Origin: Bacillota bacterium
GTDB lineage: Bacteria; Bacillota; Sulfobacillia; Sulfobacillales; Sulfobacillaceae
Reading direction: 5' to 3'
Length of the DNA stretch: 60,878 nucleotides
Assembly: GCA_021797825.1 (NCBI GenBank)
Contig: JAJZZA010000011.1
Coordinates: 1 to 60,878, forward strand
Position numbers and translations under genes: made by a program. This document shows positions 26,639 to 34,109 of the stretch, piece by piece (positions within the stretch are counted from its first letter, which is position 1; every line of letters starts with the position of its first letter). The notes beneath the pieces were generated by a model. It was not told the DNA's origin, made no database searches, and saw only the letters and a program-made list of their open reading frames with translations.

Positions 26639-27358
26639 TTACGGCGGAGAGGTCAGCGATCCCAGCACCGCCTGTTCCACCCCGCTCAAATGTGCCATCA
26701 TCGCTGCCGCGGCCGCGGCCGCGTCCCCCGCTAAAATGGCCTCGGCAATTTGTTCATGGTCCAATATGGACTGCCACGCCCGCCCCGGGATGGCCAAACT
26801 CTGCTGGCGGACCTCCTGCAAAAGATCCAGCAGATTGGTCATCAACCGCCCCGCAATGGGATTGCCCGAGGCGATGATCAGCGCCGTGTGAAAGGCTTGA
26901 TCCGACAATGCCGCAGCCCCAAAATCCGCGAGACCGGCGGAAGTCACATGGCCTTTGACGTCATGCACCAGGGCCACCAACTCTTCTCTTTGCGCCAACG
27001 GCGCGCGGACTGCAGCCCACCCCGCGGCGGCCGTTTCCAACGTCTTGCGCACTTCAAATAATGCGGCCACGGTGTCGGGTTTCACCACCAACGGCGCCCA
27101 CAGCGCATTGCCCATCGCGATGCCTTCATCGCCTTGAATGAAGATCCCTTTCCCGTGTTGAATCGACAACACACCTAACCCGACCAGAGTCCGCAACGCA
27201 TCGCGCACCGTCGTCCGGCTGACGTTAAAAGCGATCGCCAAGTCGCGCTCCGTCGGCAACCGATCCCCAACCGTGAGCGTGCCTTCCTCAATCTTGGCGA
27301 GAATACCTTGCACGATTTGATCGCGCAACGAGAGATTCTGCGCTATTGGCCGAAACAT
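26639..27358 (-). CDS. GntR-family regulator (FadR subfamily), SuyR-like
   Basis: A 239-residue regulator. The winged helix spans about residues 12-75 (ERDLAIAFNVSRTTVRDALRTL), followed by an FCD-type helical domain with FHTALIIASGN and the DHEQIAEAI segment. I chose the ATG at 27358, seven bases after GGAGGG. It is encoded between the ComC-like and SuyA-like genes and is the natural candidate to bind the shared operator in front of both transcription units. The inducer is probably sulfolactate or sulfopyruvate, by inference from the enzymes. Confidence 0.87.
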   Translation of the reverse strand: MFRPIAQNLSLRDQIVQGILAKIEEGTLTVGDRLPTERDLAIAFNVSRTTVRDALRTLVGLGVLSIQHGKGIFIQGDEGIAMGNALWAPLVVKPDTVAALFEVRKTLETAAAGWAAVRAPLAQREELVALVHDVKGHVTSAGLADFGAAALSDQAFHTALIIASGNPIAGRLMTNLLDLLQEVRQQSLAIPGRAWQSILDHEQIAEAILAGDAAAAAAAMMAHLSGVEQAVLGSLTSPP

Positions 27359-27466
27359 CGTTTGGCCCTCCTGATTGAGCCGTTCCATCCCCTGTTTTCC
27401 GCATTCCCCACGTTATCTCTTCGGCAAGGCACGGCCTGTTTGCTCCTGAGTATGCACGAATCGGCT

Positions 27467-28540
27467 TCAATCCGAAAGGGGCGGCACGCCCAACCGGTCG
27501 GCTAACGCCTGGAGTTGCTCCTGCAACGGGCGGTCGAGGGGAATCCCGTCGACCAGGTACCGCCCACGATGCGCCTCGCTGCGGTCGCCCGGCAGCGTGA
27601 TCGGCTCCGGGCGGGCCGGCGGAATCGCCCGCACAGCCGTCTCCATCGCCTCGAACCGGTCAAAAAACTCGGTCCCCGGAAGCAGCCAGGTGGGGTTCAT
27701 GACCCAGAAGAAATGTCCGACGTTGCTCGGCCCCGAGCTATCGGTGTAGGGATTGCGCACAGACGGGCCAACCCCCGCCCCCGATAAGACGCCCGCCAAG
27801 ATCTCCACCGCCAGCGCCAACGCGGACCCCTTGGCGCCGCCCATCGGCAGCACGGCGCCCGCCAGCGCGGCGTGGGCGTCGGTGGTGGGCTCTCCTTCGC
27901 TGTCGATCGCCCAACCCAGGGGAATCGGCTGATCCAATCGCGCCGCCTCGATAATGTGCCCGCGCGCGACCACCGACGTCGACAGATCAATGATCAGGGG
28001 GGGGTGTCCGGGACGGCGGGGAAAGCCCCAGGCGATGGGATTGGTGCCAAAAAACGCCGCCCGGCCACCCCAGGGGGCGATGCCCGGGGGCGTGTTGGTC
28101 AGCGCCAGCACAATCAATCCGCGACGGGCTGCTTCCATACAATACACGCTTAAGGCGCCACAGTGATTTGACTGGGACACCGAGACCATCCCCATGCCGT
28201 ATTGCTCCGCCAGCGCGATCGCCTTTTCGGTTGCGCGCCACGCCACCACCGGTCCCAATCCGTTGCCCCCGGCGAGATGGACCAGGGAGGGCTGGCGCTG
28301 TTCCCAGCGCAGGGCCGGTTGGGTGGCGATGAGCTGCTGCTCGATCCGGGCCACATAGACAGGCAGACGGCTGACACCATGGGTATGGCGGCCGGTGAGG
28401 TCGGCGTCCACCAGCACGCGGGCGGTGATGGCCGCGTCCGCTTCGGGCACCCCCAGCCGGGACAGGACTCGCCCGATAAATTGCCCGAGCTCGGCCGCGG
28501 TGGTCCGCGGAGTGCTCCCCGCATCTTCGCATGAAACCAT
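27467..28540 (-). CDS. comC: Ldh2-family dehydrogenase, ComC-like
   Basis: A 357-residue NAD(P)-dependent dehydrogenase of the malate/L-lactate/sulfolactate family, which is unrelated to classical LDH. HTHGVSRLPVYVARIE near residues 50-65 carries the family His, and later segments SNHCGALSVYCMEAA, PWGGRAAFFGTNPIAWGFP and MGGAKGSALALAVEIL are typical. In sulfolactate degraders ComC oxidises (R)-sulfolactate and SlcC the (S)-form; together they racemise it through sulfopyruvate. GGGGAGG precedes the chosen ATG at 28540. It follows the SlcC-like gene by 44 bases. Confidence 0.82.
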   Translation of the reverse strand: MVSCEDAGSTPRTTAAELGQFIGRVLSRLGVPEADAAITARVLVDADLTGRHTHGVSRLPVYVARIEQQLIATQPALRWEQRQPSLVHLAGGNGLGPVVAWRATEKAIALAEQYGMGMVSVSQSNHCGALSVYCMEAARRGLIVLALTNTPPGIAPWGGRAAFFGTNPIAWGFPRRPGHPPLIIDLSTSVVARGHIIEAARLDQPIPLGWAIDSEGEPTTDAHAALAGAVLPMGGAKGSALALAVEILAGVLSGAGVGPSVRNPYTDSSGPSNVGHFFWVMNPTWLLPGTEFFDRFEAMETAVRAIPPARPEPITLPGDRSEAHRGRYLVDGIPLDRPLQEQLQALADRLGVPPLSD

Positions 28541-28584
28541 CGGATTCCTCCCCTTCAACACCCGGTCGCACGCCCCGTCGCGAT

Positions 28585-29535
28585 TCATCCGCAGACGGAA
28601 GCCAACGGGGCCTGTCCGCGCAATACCCGCAAGACATCGTCCGCCACCATCTCTGCGGTGCGCACGTTCGCCTCGCTGGAAAGACCCGCGATATGCGGCG
28701 TCAGCAGAATGCGCGGGTGATGGCACAACGGATCGGATGGGCTTGGCGGTTCCATTTCCCGCACGTCAAGCGCCGCCCCCGCTATCTTTTCGGTTTCGAT
28801 ACTGGCCAATAAGGCGGTTTCATCGATGACCCCGCCGCGCGCGGTGTTGATCAAATAACTGCCGGTTTTCATCTGCGCCAACGTTTGGCGGTTGAGCAGG
28901 TGGCGTGTTGTCTCGGTGAGCGGGAGGTGCACACTTACAAAATCGGCGGTGGCCAACAGCTGTGGCAGGGTGGTTAGCGTCACGCCCAGATCCGCGACGG
29001 CCAGCTGGGTCGGCAATTGCCACGGGTCGTAAGCCAGGATGGTCATGCCAAAACTTTTCGCCCGCCAGGCGACGCGCTGTGCGATATCGCCCAGGCCAAG
29101 CAGGCCGAGAACTTTGCCGTGCAATTCTTTTCCGCCCAGCGTGCGATCCCACCGTCCCTGACGCACGGTCTCGCCCACCCCGGTCAGATCCCGGGTAAAA
29201 TGCAACAGACAGGTCAGAACATATTCGGCCACCGCCGTGGCATTGGCCCCCCGGGCCACCACGAGTGGAATATGCCGGGCACGCACGGCGTCCAGGTCTA
29301 TGTTGTCGAGTCCCACGCCCAGTCTCCCAACCACCTTCAGCGCGGCGGCGCGCTGAATCAATGAGGCGGTAACCCGGGTTTGATTGCGCACCACCAGCGC
29401 ATCCGCCGCAACAATTTGTTCGCTGAGGATATCCGCTGATTCCCACGCCTTGGGGTCGTACCGCACCTCAGCGGCTTGCCGCAACCGATCCAGTCCGGCG
29501 CGATCCATTATTTCCGAGACCACGATGATCGCCAG
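28585..29535 (-). CDS. slcC: D-2-hydroxyacid dehydrogenase, SlcC-like
   Basis: A 316-residue NAD-dependent dehydrogenase. The cofactor motif GLGDIAQR is near residues 147-154, and Arg233 (NTARGG), Glu262 and His281 (TPHIAG) form the catalytic trio of this family. I propose a CTG start at 29535, nine bases after AAGGGGG; a GTG at 29523 is possible, while an upstream TTG at 29613 lies inside the promoter. With the ComC-like enzyme it would convert (S)-sulfolactate to the (R)-form used by SuyAB. Without that context it could only be called a PGDH-like enzyme. Confidence 0.8.
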   Translation of the reverse strand: MAIIVVSEIMDRAGLDRLRQAAEVRYDPKAWESADILSEQIVAADALVVRNQTRVTASLIQRAAALKVVGRLGVGLDNIDLDAVRARHIPLVVARGANATAVAEYVLTCLLHFTRDLTGVGETVRQGRWDRTLGGKELHGKVLGLLGLGDIAQRVAWRAKSFGMTILAYDPWQLPTQLAVADLGVTLTTLPQLLATADFVSVHLPLTETTRHLLNRQTLAQMKTGSYLINTARGGVIDETALLASIETEKIAGAALDVREMEPPSPSDPLCHHPRILLTPHIAGLSSEANVRTAEMVADDVLRVLRGQAPLASVCG

Positions 29536-29570
29536 GACCTCGCACCCCCTTCGCCCCCCGACATAAGATA

Positions 29571-29583
29571 GGAGGTATGACCA
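29571..29583. promoter_or_regulatory. Second copy of the sulfolactate-module operator
   Basis: GGAGGTATGACCA matches 12 of 13 bases of the site in front of suyAB (read on its reverse strand). It begins immediately downstream of the -10 box of the hydroxyacid dehydrogenase promoter, so the same GntR protein probably represses both. Confidence 0.6.
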
Positions 29584-29584
29584 A

Positions 29585-29613
29585 TTTATATCATCGAATC
29601 GTGAGGTTGGCAA
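29585..29613 (-). promoter_or_regulatory. Promoter of the dehydrogenase genes
   Basis: On the minus strand TTGCCA and TATAAA are exactly 17 bases apart, about 50 bases before the proposed start of the hydroxyacid dehydrogenase gene. Confidence 0.62.
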
Positions 29614-29753
29614 GAGTCCGCTCTACCGTGCCCTGCAAAATCGTCGCGACTGGGCGGACAGCCCTCCAGCCGCACCCCCCACCCAGAAAAAACCGGAGTT
29701 TTTGTGCGAGTTCGGCATATAGGTGAATAATCGGCAATTTAAGGAGGCCACCG

Positions 29754-29942
29754 GTGACGGCGCAAATTCAGACATCTCGCAGGCAGCCAAAACGCTGGCA
29801 GATTAACATCGAACCGACAGGAACCCCCGAAGACGGGGAGCGGGCTCAGCGTCGCGCTTTGGAAATCATCGCCCTGCGCCATCAGGCCAAACCGCCGGCG
29901 GTTGCCCCGGCAGAGAGCTTCAGTCATCAACCGAAAGGTTAA
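29754..29942 (+). CDS. Small basic protein before recombinase
   Basis: A 62-residue frame rich in Gln, Arg and Ala. It starts at GTG six bases after a strong AAGGAGG and ends six bases before the recombinase ATG, so the two are probably co-transcribed. I do not recognise it. By position it could be a recombination directionality factor or a regulator of the recombinase, but nothing in the sequence proves either. Confidence 0.5.
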   Translation: MTAQIQTSRRQPKRWQINIEPTGTPEDGERAQRRALEIIALRHQAKPPAVAPAESFSHQPKG

Positions 29943-29947
29943 CCCGG

Positions 29948-31495
29948 ATGCAAGCCGCCATCTATCTCCGCGTATCCACTGAAGAGCAGGCGCGCCACGG
30001 GTACAGCCTGGCGGCTCAGCGGCAAGCATGCACCCGACGGGCCCTGGCCAAAGGAGCCACTGCCCTGGTGGAATTTGCCGACGAAGGGGTAACCGGCGCC
30101 ATTTTGGAACGTCCGGGTCTCCAGGCGCTGCGCACGGCTGTGCAGCAGGGCCATATTGCGCTGGTCGTCATCTATGATCCCGATCGCTTGTCCCGGCAAC
30201 TGGCCCACTTGCTGCTAATTACCGAAGAAATCGAACGCGCCACCGGATCCCGTCTGGAATTCGTCAATTCCGACCGGCCTAACACATCCGAAGGTGATAT
30301 GTTCTTCGCCATGCGGGGTGCCATCGCACAGTACGAACGCTCGAAAATCCGGCAGCGAACCATGGCGGGGCGCATAGAAAAAGCCCGCCAGGGCAAATAT
30401 CCACTGGGAATTGCCCCCTATGGCTACCGCTATGCGGACGGACAGTTGCAGATCTGCGACGACGAGGCGGCGGTGGTCCGCCGCATTTTCCGAGACATCG
30501 TCGCTGGTCAGGGTTTAAACGGCTTGGCCAAACGTTTGACCGCCGAAGGCATCCCCACCAAAAAGGGACGGCCCGCCTGGCACCGGCAGGTGGTGCGGCA
30601 AATTGCCCGCAATCCCGTCTATCGGGGCGTCTTCTATGCCAATCGCTTTAACACCGCCGGGATGTATCTTAACCGGCAGCGTCCCGATGCCCTGCGCACC
30701 CCCCTCAAAAAGCGGGATCCGGGCGAATGGATTGCGGTGCCCGTTCCCGCCCTGGTGCCCGAAGCGACCTGGGCGGCGGCGCAAGCCATGATGGCGCAAG
30801 CCCAGGCGCACTGGAACCCCGCCGCCAAAGAGCCATATCTGCTGTCTGGCCTCTTGCGATGCGGATTTTGCGGCCAAACCATGACTGGGCGCCGGCAACG
30901 CAATTGGGGTCGGCTCGACCCGCAATATACCTGCCGCAAGAACACGGCGGGCCATCGCCATCCCGGATGCGCCCAGCGTCCGCGAGTGCCCTCACGCCTG
31001 GTGGATGCCTTGGTCTGGAACCGTGTCATGGGTTGGCTCGGCAATCCGCGACTGCTAGCCGACCTGCTGCTGCCGCACCAAGATACCCCGTCTTTGGCAT
31101 CGGAACTCCATCGCATCGAATCTGATCTGAAACGGCTCCACCGCGGGCAACAAAACCTGCTCCAGGTATTGGCAGAAGGGCTGGTGGATGCCGACAACAT
31201 CTTCGATCGCTTAAATCGGCTTAAGCGGCGTGAAATGACCCTCTTGGCCCAGCGCTCAGAATTGCAACAAACCCTCGCGGAACATGCCCGACCCCGCGAT
31301 TTAACGGCCTATCACGCCCGGGCGGAAGCGATACTGCAACACCTCGCCGAGGATAGCGATTTGACCGCAGAAGATCGGCGCGCGATTGTCAGGCAATTTA
31401 TCAACGAAATCACGGTGGGCGGCAGCACCCTCACGATAAAGGCGGTTGCCGCTCCCCCCCGAGCCACCGGCCCCGGGGGGGAAGAACGAAGATGA
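29948..31495 (+). CDS. spoIVCA: Large serine recombinase (SpoIVCA-like)
   Basis: A 515-residue site-specific recombinase. Ser10 is the expected nucleophile (YLRVSTEEQ), with Arg8, Arg80 and Arg83 in the resolvase-type catalytic domain (about 1-140). A recombinase domain follows at about 155-260, then a zinc ribbon with Cys305, Cys308, Cys329 and Cys341 and a coiled coil at about 355-420. Its 3' end faces the interrupted sigK 5' half, about 60 bases from the break. Bacillus subtilis SpoIVCA has the same place and orientation and excises the skin element from sigK in the mother cell. Confidence 0.9.
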   Translation: MQAAIYLRVSTEEQARHGYSLAAQRQACTRRALAKGATALVEFADEGVTGAILERPGLQALRTAVQQGHIALVVIYDPDRLSRQLAHLLLITEEIERATGSRLEFVNSDRPNTSEGDMFFAMRGAIAQYERSKIRQRTMAGRIEKARQGKYPLGIAPYGYRYADGQLQICDDEAAVVRRIFRDIVAGQGLNGLAKRLTAEGIPTKKGRPAWHRQVVRQIARNPVYRGVFYANRFNTAGMYLNRQRPDALRTPLKKRDPGEWIAVPVPALVPEATWAAAQAMMAQAQAHWNPAAKEPYLLSGLLRCGFCGQTMTGRRQRNWGRLDPQYTCRKNTAGHRHPGCAQRPRVPSRLVDALVWNRVMGWLGNPRLLADLLLPHQDTPSLASELHRIESDLKRLHRGQQNLLQVLAEGLVDADNIFDRLNRLKRREMTLLAQRSELQQTLAEHARPRDLTAYHARAEAILQHLAEDSDLTAEDRRAIVRQFINEITVGGSTLTIKAVAAPPRATGPGGEERR

Positions 31496-31901
31496 CCCGG
31501 ACCGCCCGCCGGATTGGCAGCAATTTCCGCCTACCTGCCGTAAGCAACACCTCGTTCTCGATGCATCGTGCGCAATAAGTGGCCAGTCTCACCCCCTTTC
31601 CGGGATCGAAGGAGTCAATCCCTTTAATCAGACCCACGGTTCCAATTGAAATCAGGTCATCAGGCTCTTCACCGGCGTTATGATACTTCTTGACCACGTG
31701 CGCAACCAGCCGCAGATTATGCTCGATGAGCAGTTGTCGGGCCTCTAACTCCCCGGCTTGCAGGTGTTCCAGGGCAATCTTTTCTTCGGATTCCGCCAGC
31801 GGTGGCGGAAACGCGCTCCCCCCGATATAGCCCGCCAACCAGATCGCCCCGCGCACGGCGGCCGCCACCACCACCAGCCACACACCCAAACTGCTCAGCA
31901 T
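31431..31901 (-). CDS. sigK: Interrupted sporulation sigma-K, 5' half
   Basis: Residues 1-120 are clearly proSigK: a hydrophobic pro-region (about 1-27), then AFPPPLAESEEK, LLIEHNLRLVAHVVKKY and LISIGTVGLIKGIDSF of sigma region 2. Similarity stops after RCIENEVLL, and 36 unrelated residues encoded by element DNA follow before a stop. Regions 3 and 4 are missing. The ATG at 31901 has GGGAGG upstream. The Bacillus subtilis gene breaks at the equivalent codons. A working sigma-K would need recombination with the distant 3' half. Confidence 0.88.
   Translation of the reverse strand: MLSSLGVWLVVVAAAVRGAIWLAGYIGGSAFPPPLAESEEKIALEHLQAGELEARQLLIEHNLRLVAHVVKKYHNAGEEPDDLISIGTVGLIKGIDSFDPGKGVRLATYCARCIENEVLLTAGRRKLLPIRRAVRVIFVLPPRGRWLGGERQPPLS
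31545..31565. other. Probable right attachment site
   Basis: SigK similarity ends here. On the minus strand the codons for Glu-Asn-Glu contain AACGA at 31556-31552, matching the AATGA crossover core of the Bacillus subtilis skin element at the same codons, with one change. The exact crossover bases need the other end. Confidence 0.5.
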
Positions 31902-32364
31902 GTCCTCGCTCCCTCCCGGCGGACAGACTGTCCGCCGTCCGTGCCTCCCCACTATGATATGAATCGCCCGAGAATACGGTGCCTGGCAAAAGAAATTCCC
32001 CTCCCGCCCGCTTAGATGGCTGACCGGCGGTTTACCCCCAGCACCGAGGTCCGAACCCCAGAGTTTTCTCAGTCGAGCAGACGGGTGCGACATCCCTTTC
32101 ATGCATGACCAACGCCATTTTTCGGTTGTCGCGAACAGCGCGCCGATCATGCCACGCCGTCTTGTCGAGTCGCGGGAAAGAATTAAGCTTTCGAAGGACT
32201 GGCGAGACATCGGTCTTGTCCTCGGCAGGCGCATAAGGTACAACTAAAGACACGACCAAGCGCTTGCTGGACAACCCGGCGTTAAATGGGATTGTCTGCC
32301 CGGCGATGCCCGGGTCAGCTGATAAAAAATTGGCGCGTGCCGTCGCGCACGAGGAGTTTTCAGC
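31902..32364. other. Divergent intergenic region
   Basis: It separates sigK (minus) from the metallo-hydrolase gene (plus). Apart from the palindrome at 31918-31936 nothing was recognised. A sporulation promoter for sigK is expected; CATATCAT near 31955-31962 on the minus strand resembles a sigma-E -10 box but lacks a well-spaced -35 box. Confidence 0.4.
31918..31936. repeat. Perfect palindrome in sigK leader
   Basis: Nine-base arms GGCGGACAG and CTGTCCGCC flank one base. The site is 17 bases upstream of the sigK ATG, directly before its ribosome-binding site. It could be an operator or an mRNA hairpin that limits translation. Confidence 0.5.
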
Positions 32365-33114
32365 TTGCATTCCGTGGCCCTAACCATTTTGCCGGTCGGG
32401 CAGATCGACGCCGACCTCTCTGCGCTCACCCCGGGCACGCCGCCCGGGTCGCACGTGCTGGTTCCCGTTTATGCTTACTTAGTGACAACGCCGCAATCGC
32501 TCATTCTGTTTGACACCGGTTGTTCCGACCTGTGCCGGGAAAGCCCGGCCGCCATCCTCGGCGAGGATTTGCCCAGGCTGACCCCGCACTTGCACCCGAA
32601 CGACCACATTCGCGCCCAATTGCTGGCACTGGGCGTGACCCCCGACATGATTGATCTGGTCGTCATCTCCCATGGTCACTTTGATCACGCCGGAGGGGCC
32701 GAAGCCTTCCCCGGCCGTCCCTTTGCCGTCCAGCGCGAGGAATGGGAAGCGATGACCGACGGCGCCGATCCCGCGGCCAACTTGATCCCGGCCGCACCCC
32801 TCACCTTGTTGAACGGGGACACGGACTTGGCTCCCGGGGTGCACCTCATCGCAACCCCGGGCCACACCGCCGGTCACCAATCTCTTATCGTGGACCTGGC
32901 GTCGGGTCCGATTCTGGTAACCTCCGACGCGGTCTATACCGCTCACCACTTTCACCCGGATCGCGTGGGAGCGAGTCAGGACCCCCAAAAAGCCCGTGAA
33001 TCGGTGCAGCGCCTGCGTGCCTTGGCGGCAGACGGTATGCGCCCGTTCTTTTCTCATGATCCCGTCCAAGCCGCCACCGAAAACTGGCCGCTGGCGCCAT
33101 TTCGACTGAACTGA
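32365..33114 (+). CDS. Metallo-beta-lactamase-fold hydrolase (lactonase-like)
   Basis: A 249-residue zinc hydrolase. The metal motif SHGHFDHAGG (His103, His105, Asp107, His108), His167 in TPGHTAGH and Asp189 in TSDAVY are present. The fold subgroup resembles N-acyl-homoserine lactonases and related lactone hydrolases. Translation starts at TTG, eight bases after GAGGAG. It flanks sigK just outside the proposed element. Substrate unknown; a sugar lactonase role is possible but there is no direct support. Confidence 0.82.
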   Translation: MHSVALTILPVGQIDADLSALTPGTPPGSHVLVPVYAYLVTTPQSLILFDTGCSDLCRESPAAILGEDLPRLTPHLHPNDHIRAQLLALGVTPDMIDLVVISHGHFDHAGGAEAFPGRPFAVQREEWEAMTDGADPAANLIPAAPLTLLNGDTDLAPGVHLIATPGHTAGHQSLIVDLASGPILVTSDAVYTAHHFHPDRVGASQDPQKARESVQRLRALAADGMRPFFSHDPVQAATENWPLAPFRLN

Positions 33115-33378
33115 CGCTCCCGCCCGTGAAATCCGCCCCCGCACCCGTCTCATCTTCACCCAGAGGTCGGCATATCGTGCCCGGTTCATCGCCGATCCGG
33201 TTCGGTCCGGCACCATAGGTGTTGCGCTCTCAATGGTGGCGGCCACGCGGTCTCCGAACGTGATTGCGGCCGGGGAAACCGCAACCCGGGCGGTGCCGAC
33301 GCCAAGCCGGGCAACAGTTCGGCGCCGTCCACCAGGAGCTCCGCATTCGATCCCGCTTTGGCCTGGCTAGCGGGCCGG

Positions 33379-34104
33379 CTAATGCTCGCGGCCGGTGAGA
33401 AGATACGGCGCCGCGGTTTCCGCCGCCCTTCCTTCCCCGCCGCCTTGCAGTTGGCGACACGCCGCAGCCACCGGACAAATCAAGCAGGCGGGGCGGCGCG
33501 CCGTGCAAATGACGGCTCCCATGTCCAGCAGCGCTTGATTAAACGTGGGGCCATGACCGAAAGGAATCACCGCTTCGGACAGGGCCCACAAATGGTGGCG
33601 GGTTTCCGCCCTGGGATCCTGGTAGTCCACCCCAAAATATCGACCCAGCAGACGCTTGACATTGGTGTCCACGATGGGGGCATCATGTCCGAATGCGAAC
33701 GACAAGATGGCGCCGGCGGTATATCGTCCCACCCCCGGCAGGTCTAACAACCCCTCCATCGTATCGGGCCATTCCCCGCCGTACCGTCTTACCACAACCC
33801 CGGCAATGGCGTGCAACCACTGCCCGCGGATCTTGTATCCCAGCGGATCGGTAATCCGCTTGACATCGTCCAGCGGTGCGTCAAAGACATGGCGAATGGT
33901 GGGAAAGCGATCGAGAAATGCCAAGTACACCGGGATGACCGTCTTCACGGTGGTTTGGTGGAGCATAATTTCCGAGACCAGAATATGATACGGATTGCGC
34001 GTGTGCCGCCAGGGCAAATCCCGCCCGAAAGATTGATACCAGGTTAAAATGCCATCCTGAAATACCCGCAGCGGGGTCTCGTCAATGAAAGCCCGGTACT
34101 TCAT
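33379..34104 (-). CDS. mutY: Adenine DNA glycosylase, short form
   Basis: A 241-residue base-excision enzyme that removes adenine paired with 8-oxoguanine. Glu45 (SEIMLHQT), the helix-hairpin-helix LPGVGRYTAGAI and Asp146 (VDTNVKR) match the MutY active site. The [4Fe-4S] cysteines are Cys200, Cys207, Cys210 and Cys216 with the usual 6-2-5 spacing. The C-terminal NUDIX-like domain that reads 8-oxoguanine in standard MutY (about 350 residues) is absent. The ATG at 34104 is five bases after the stop of the upstream membrane protein gene. Confidence 0.87.
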   Translation of the reverse strand: MKYRAFIDETPLRVFQDGILTWYQSFGRDLPWRHTRNPYHILVSEIMLHQTTVKTVIPVYLAFLDRFPTIRHVFDAPLDDVKRITDPLGYKIRGQWLHAIAGVVVRRYGGEWPDTMEGLLDLPGVGRYTAGAILSFAFGHDAPIVDTNVKRLLGRYFGVDYQDPRAETRHHLWALSEAVIPFGHGPTFNQALLDMGAVICTARRPACLICPVAAACRQLQGGGEGRAAETAAPYLLTGREH

Positions 34105-34109
34105 CCGCT

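Larger units (their letters stand above)
1..31556. mobile_element. Right part of a skin-like element in sigK (inferred)
   Basis: The right end is set by the break in sigK and the adjacent recombinase. The 3' half of sigK, which should mark the other end, is nowhere in the window, so the element would extend beyond the left edge and span more than 31 kb. If so, its cargo includes the amidohydrolase/ECF cluster and the sulfolactate module. A smaller remnant after loss of the sigK 3' half is the alternative. Confidence 0.45.

Noticed and set aside
29536-29613. A TTG start at 29613 for the hydroxyacid dehydrogenase
   Set aside because: This codon lies in the -35 box of a well-formed promoter, and the added residues do not fit the family.
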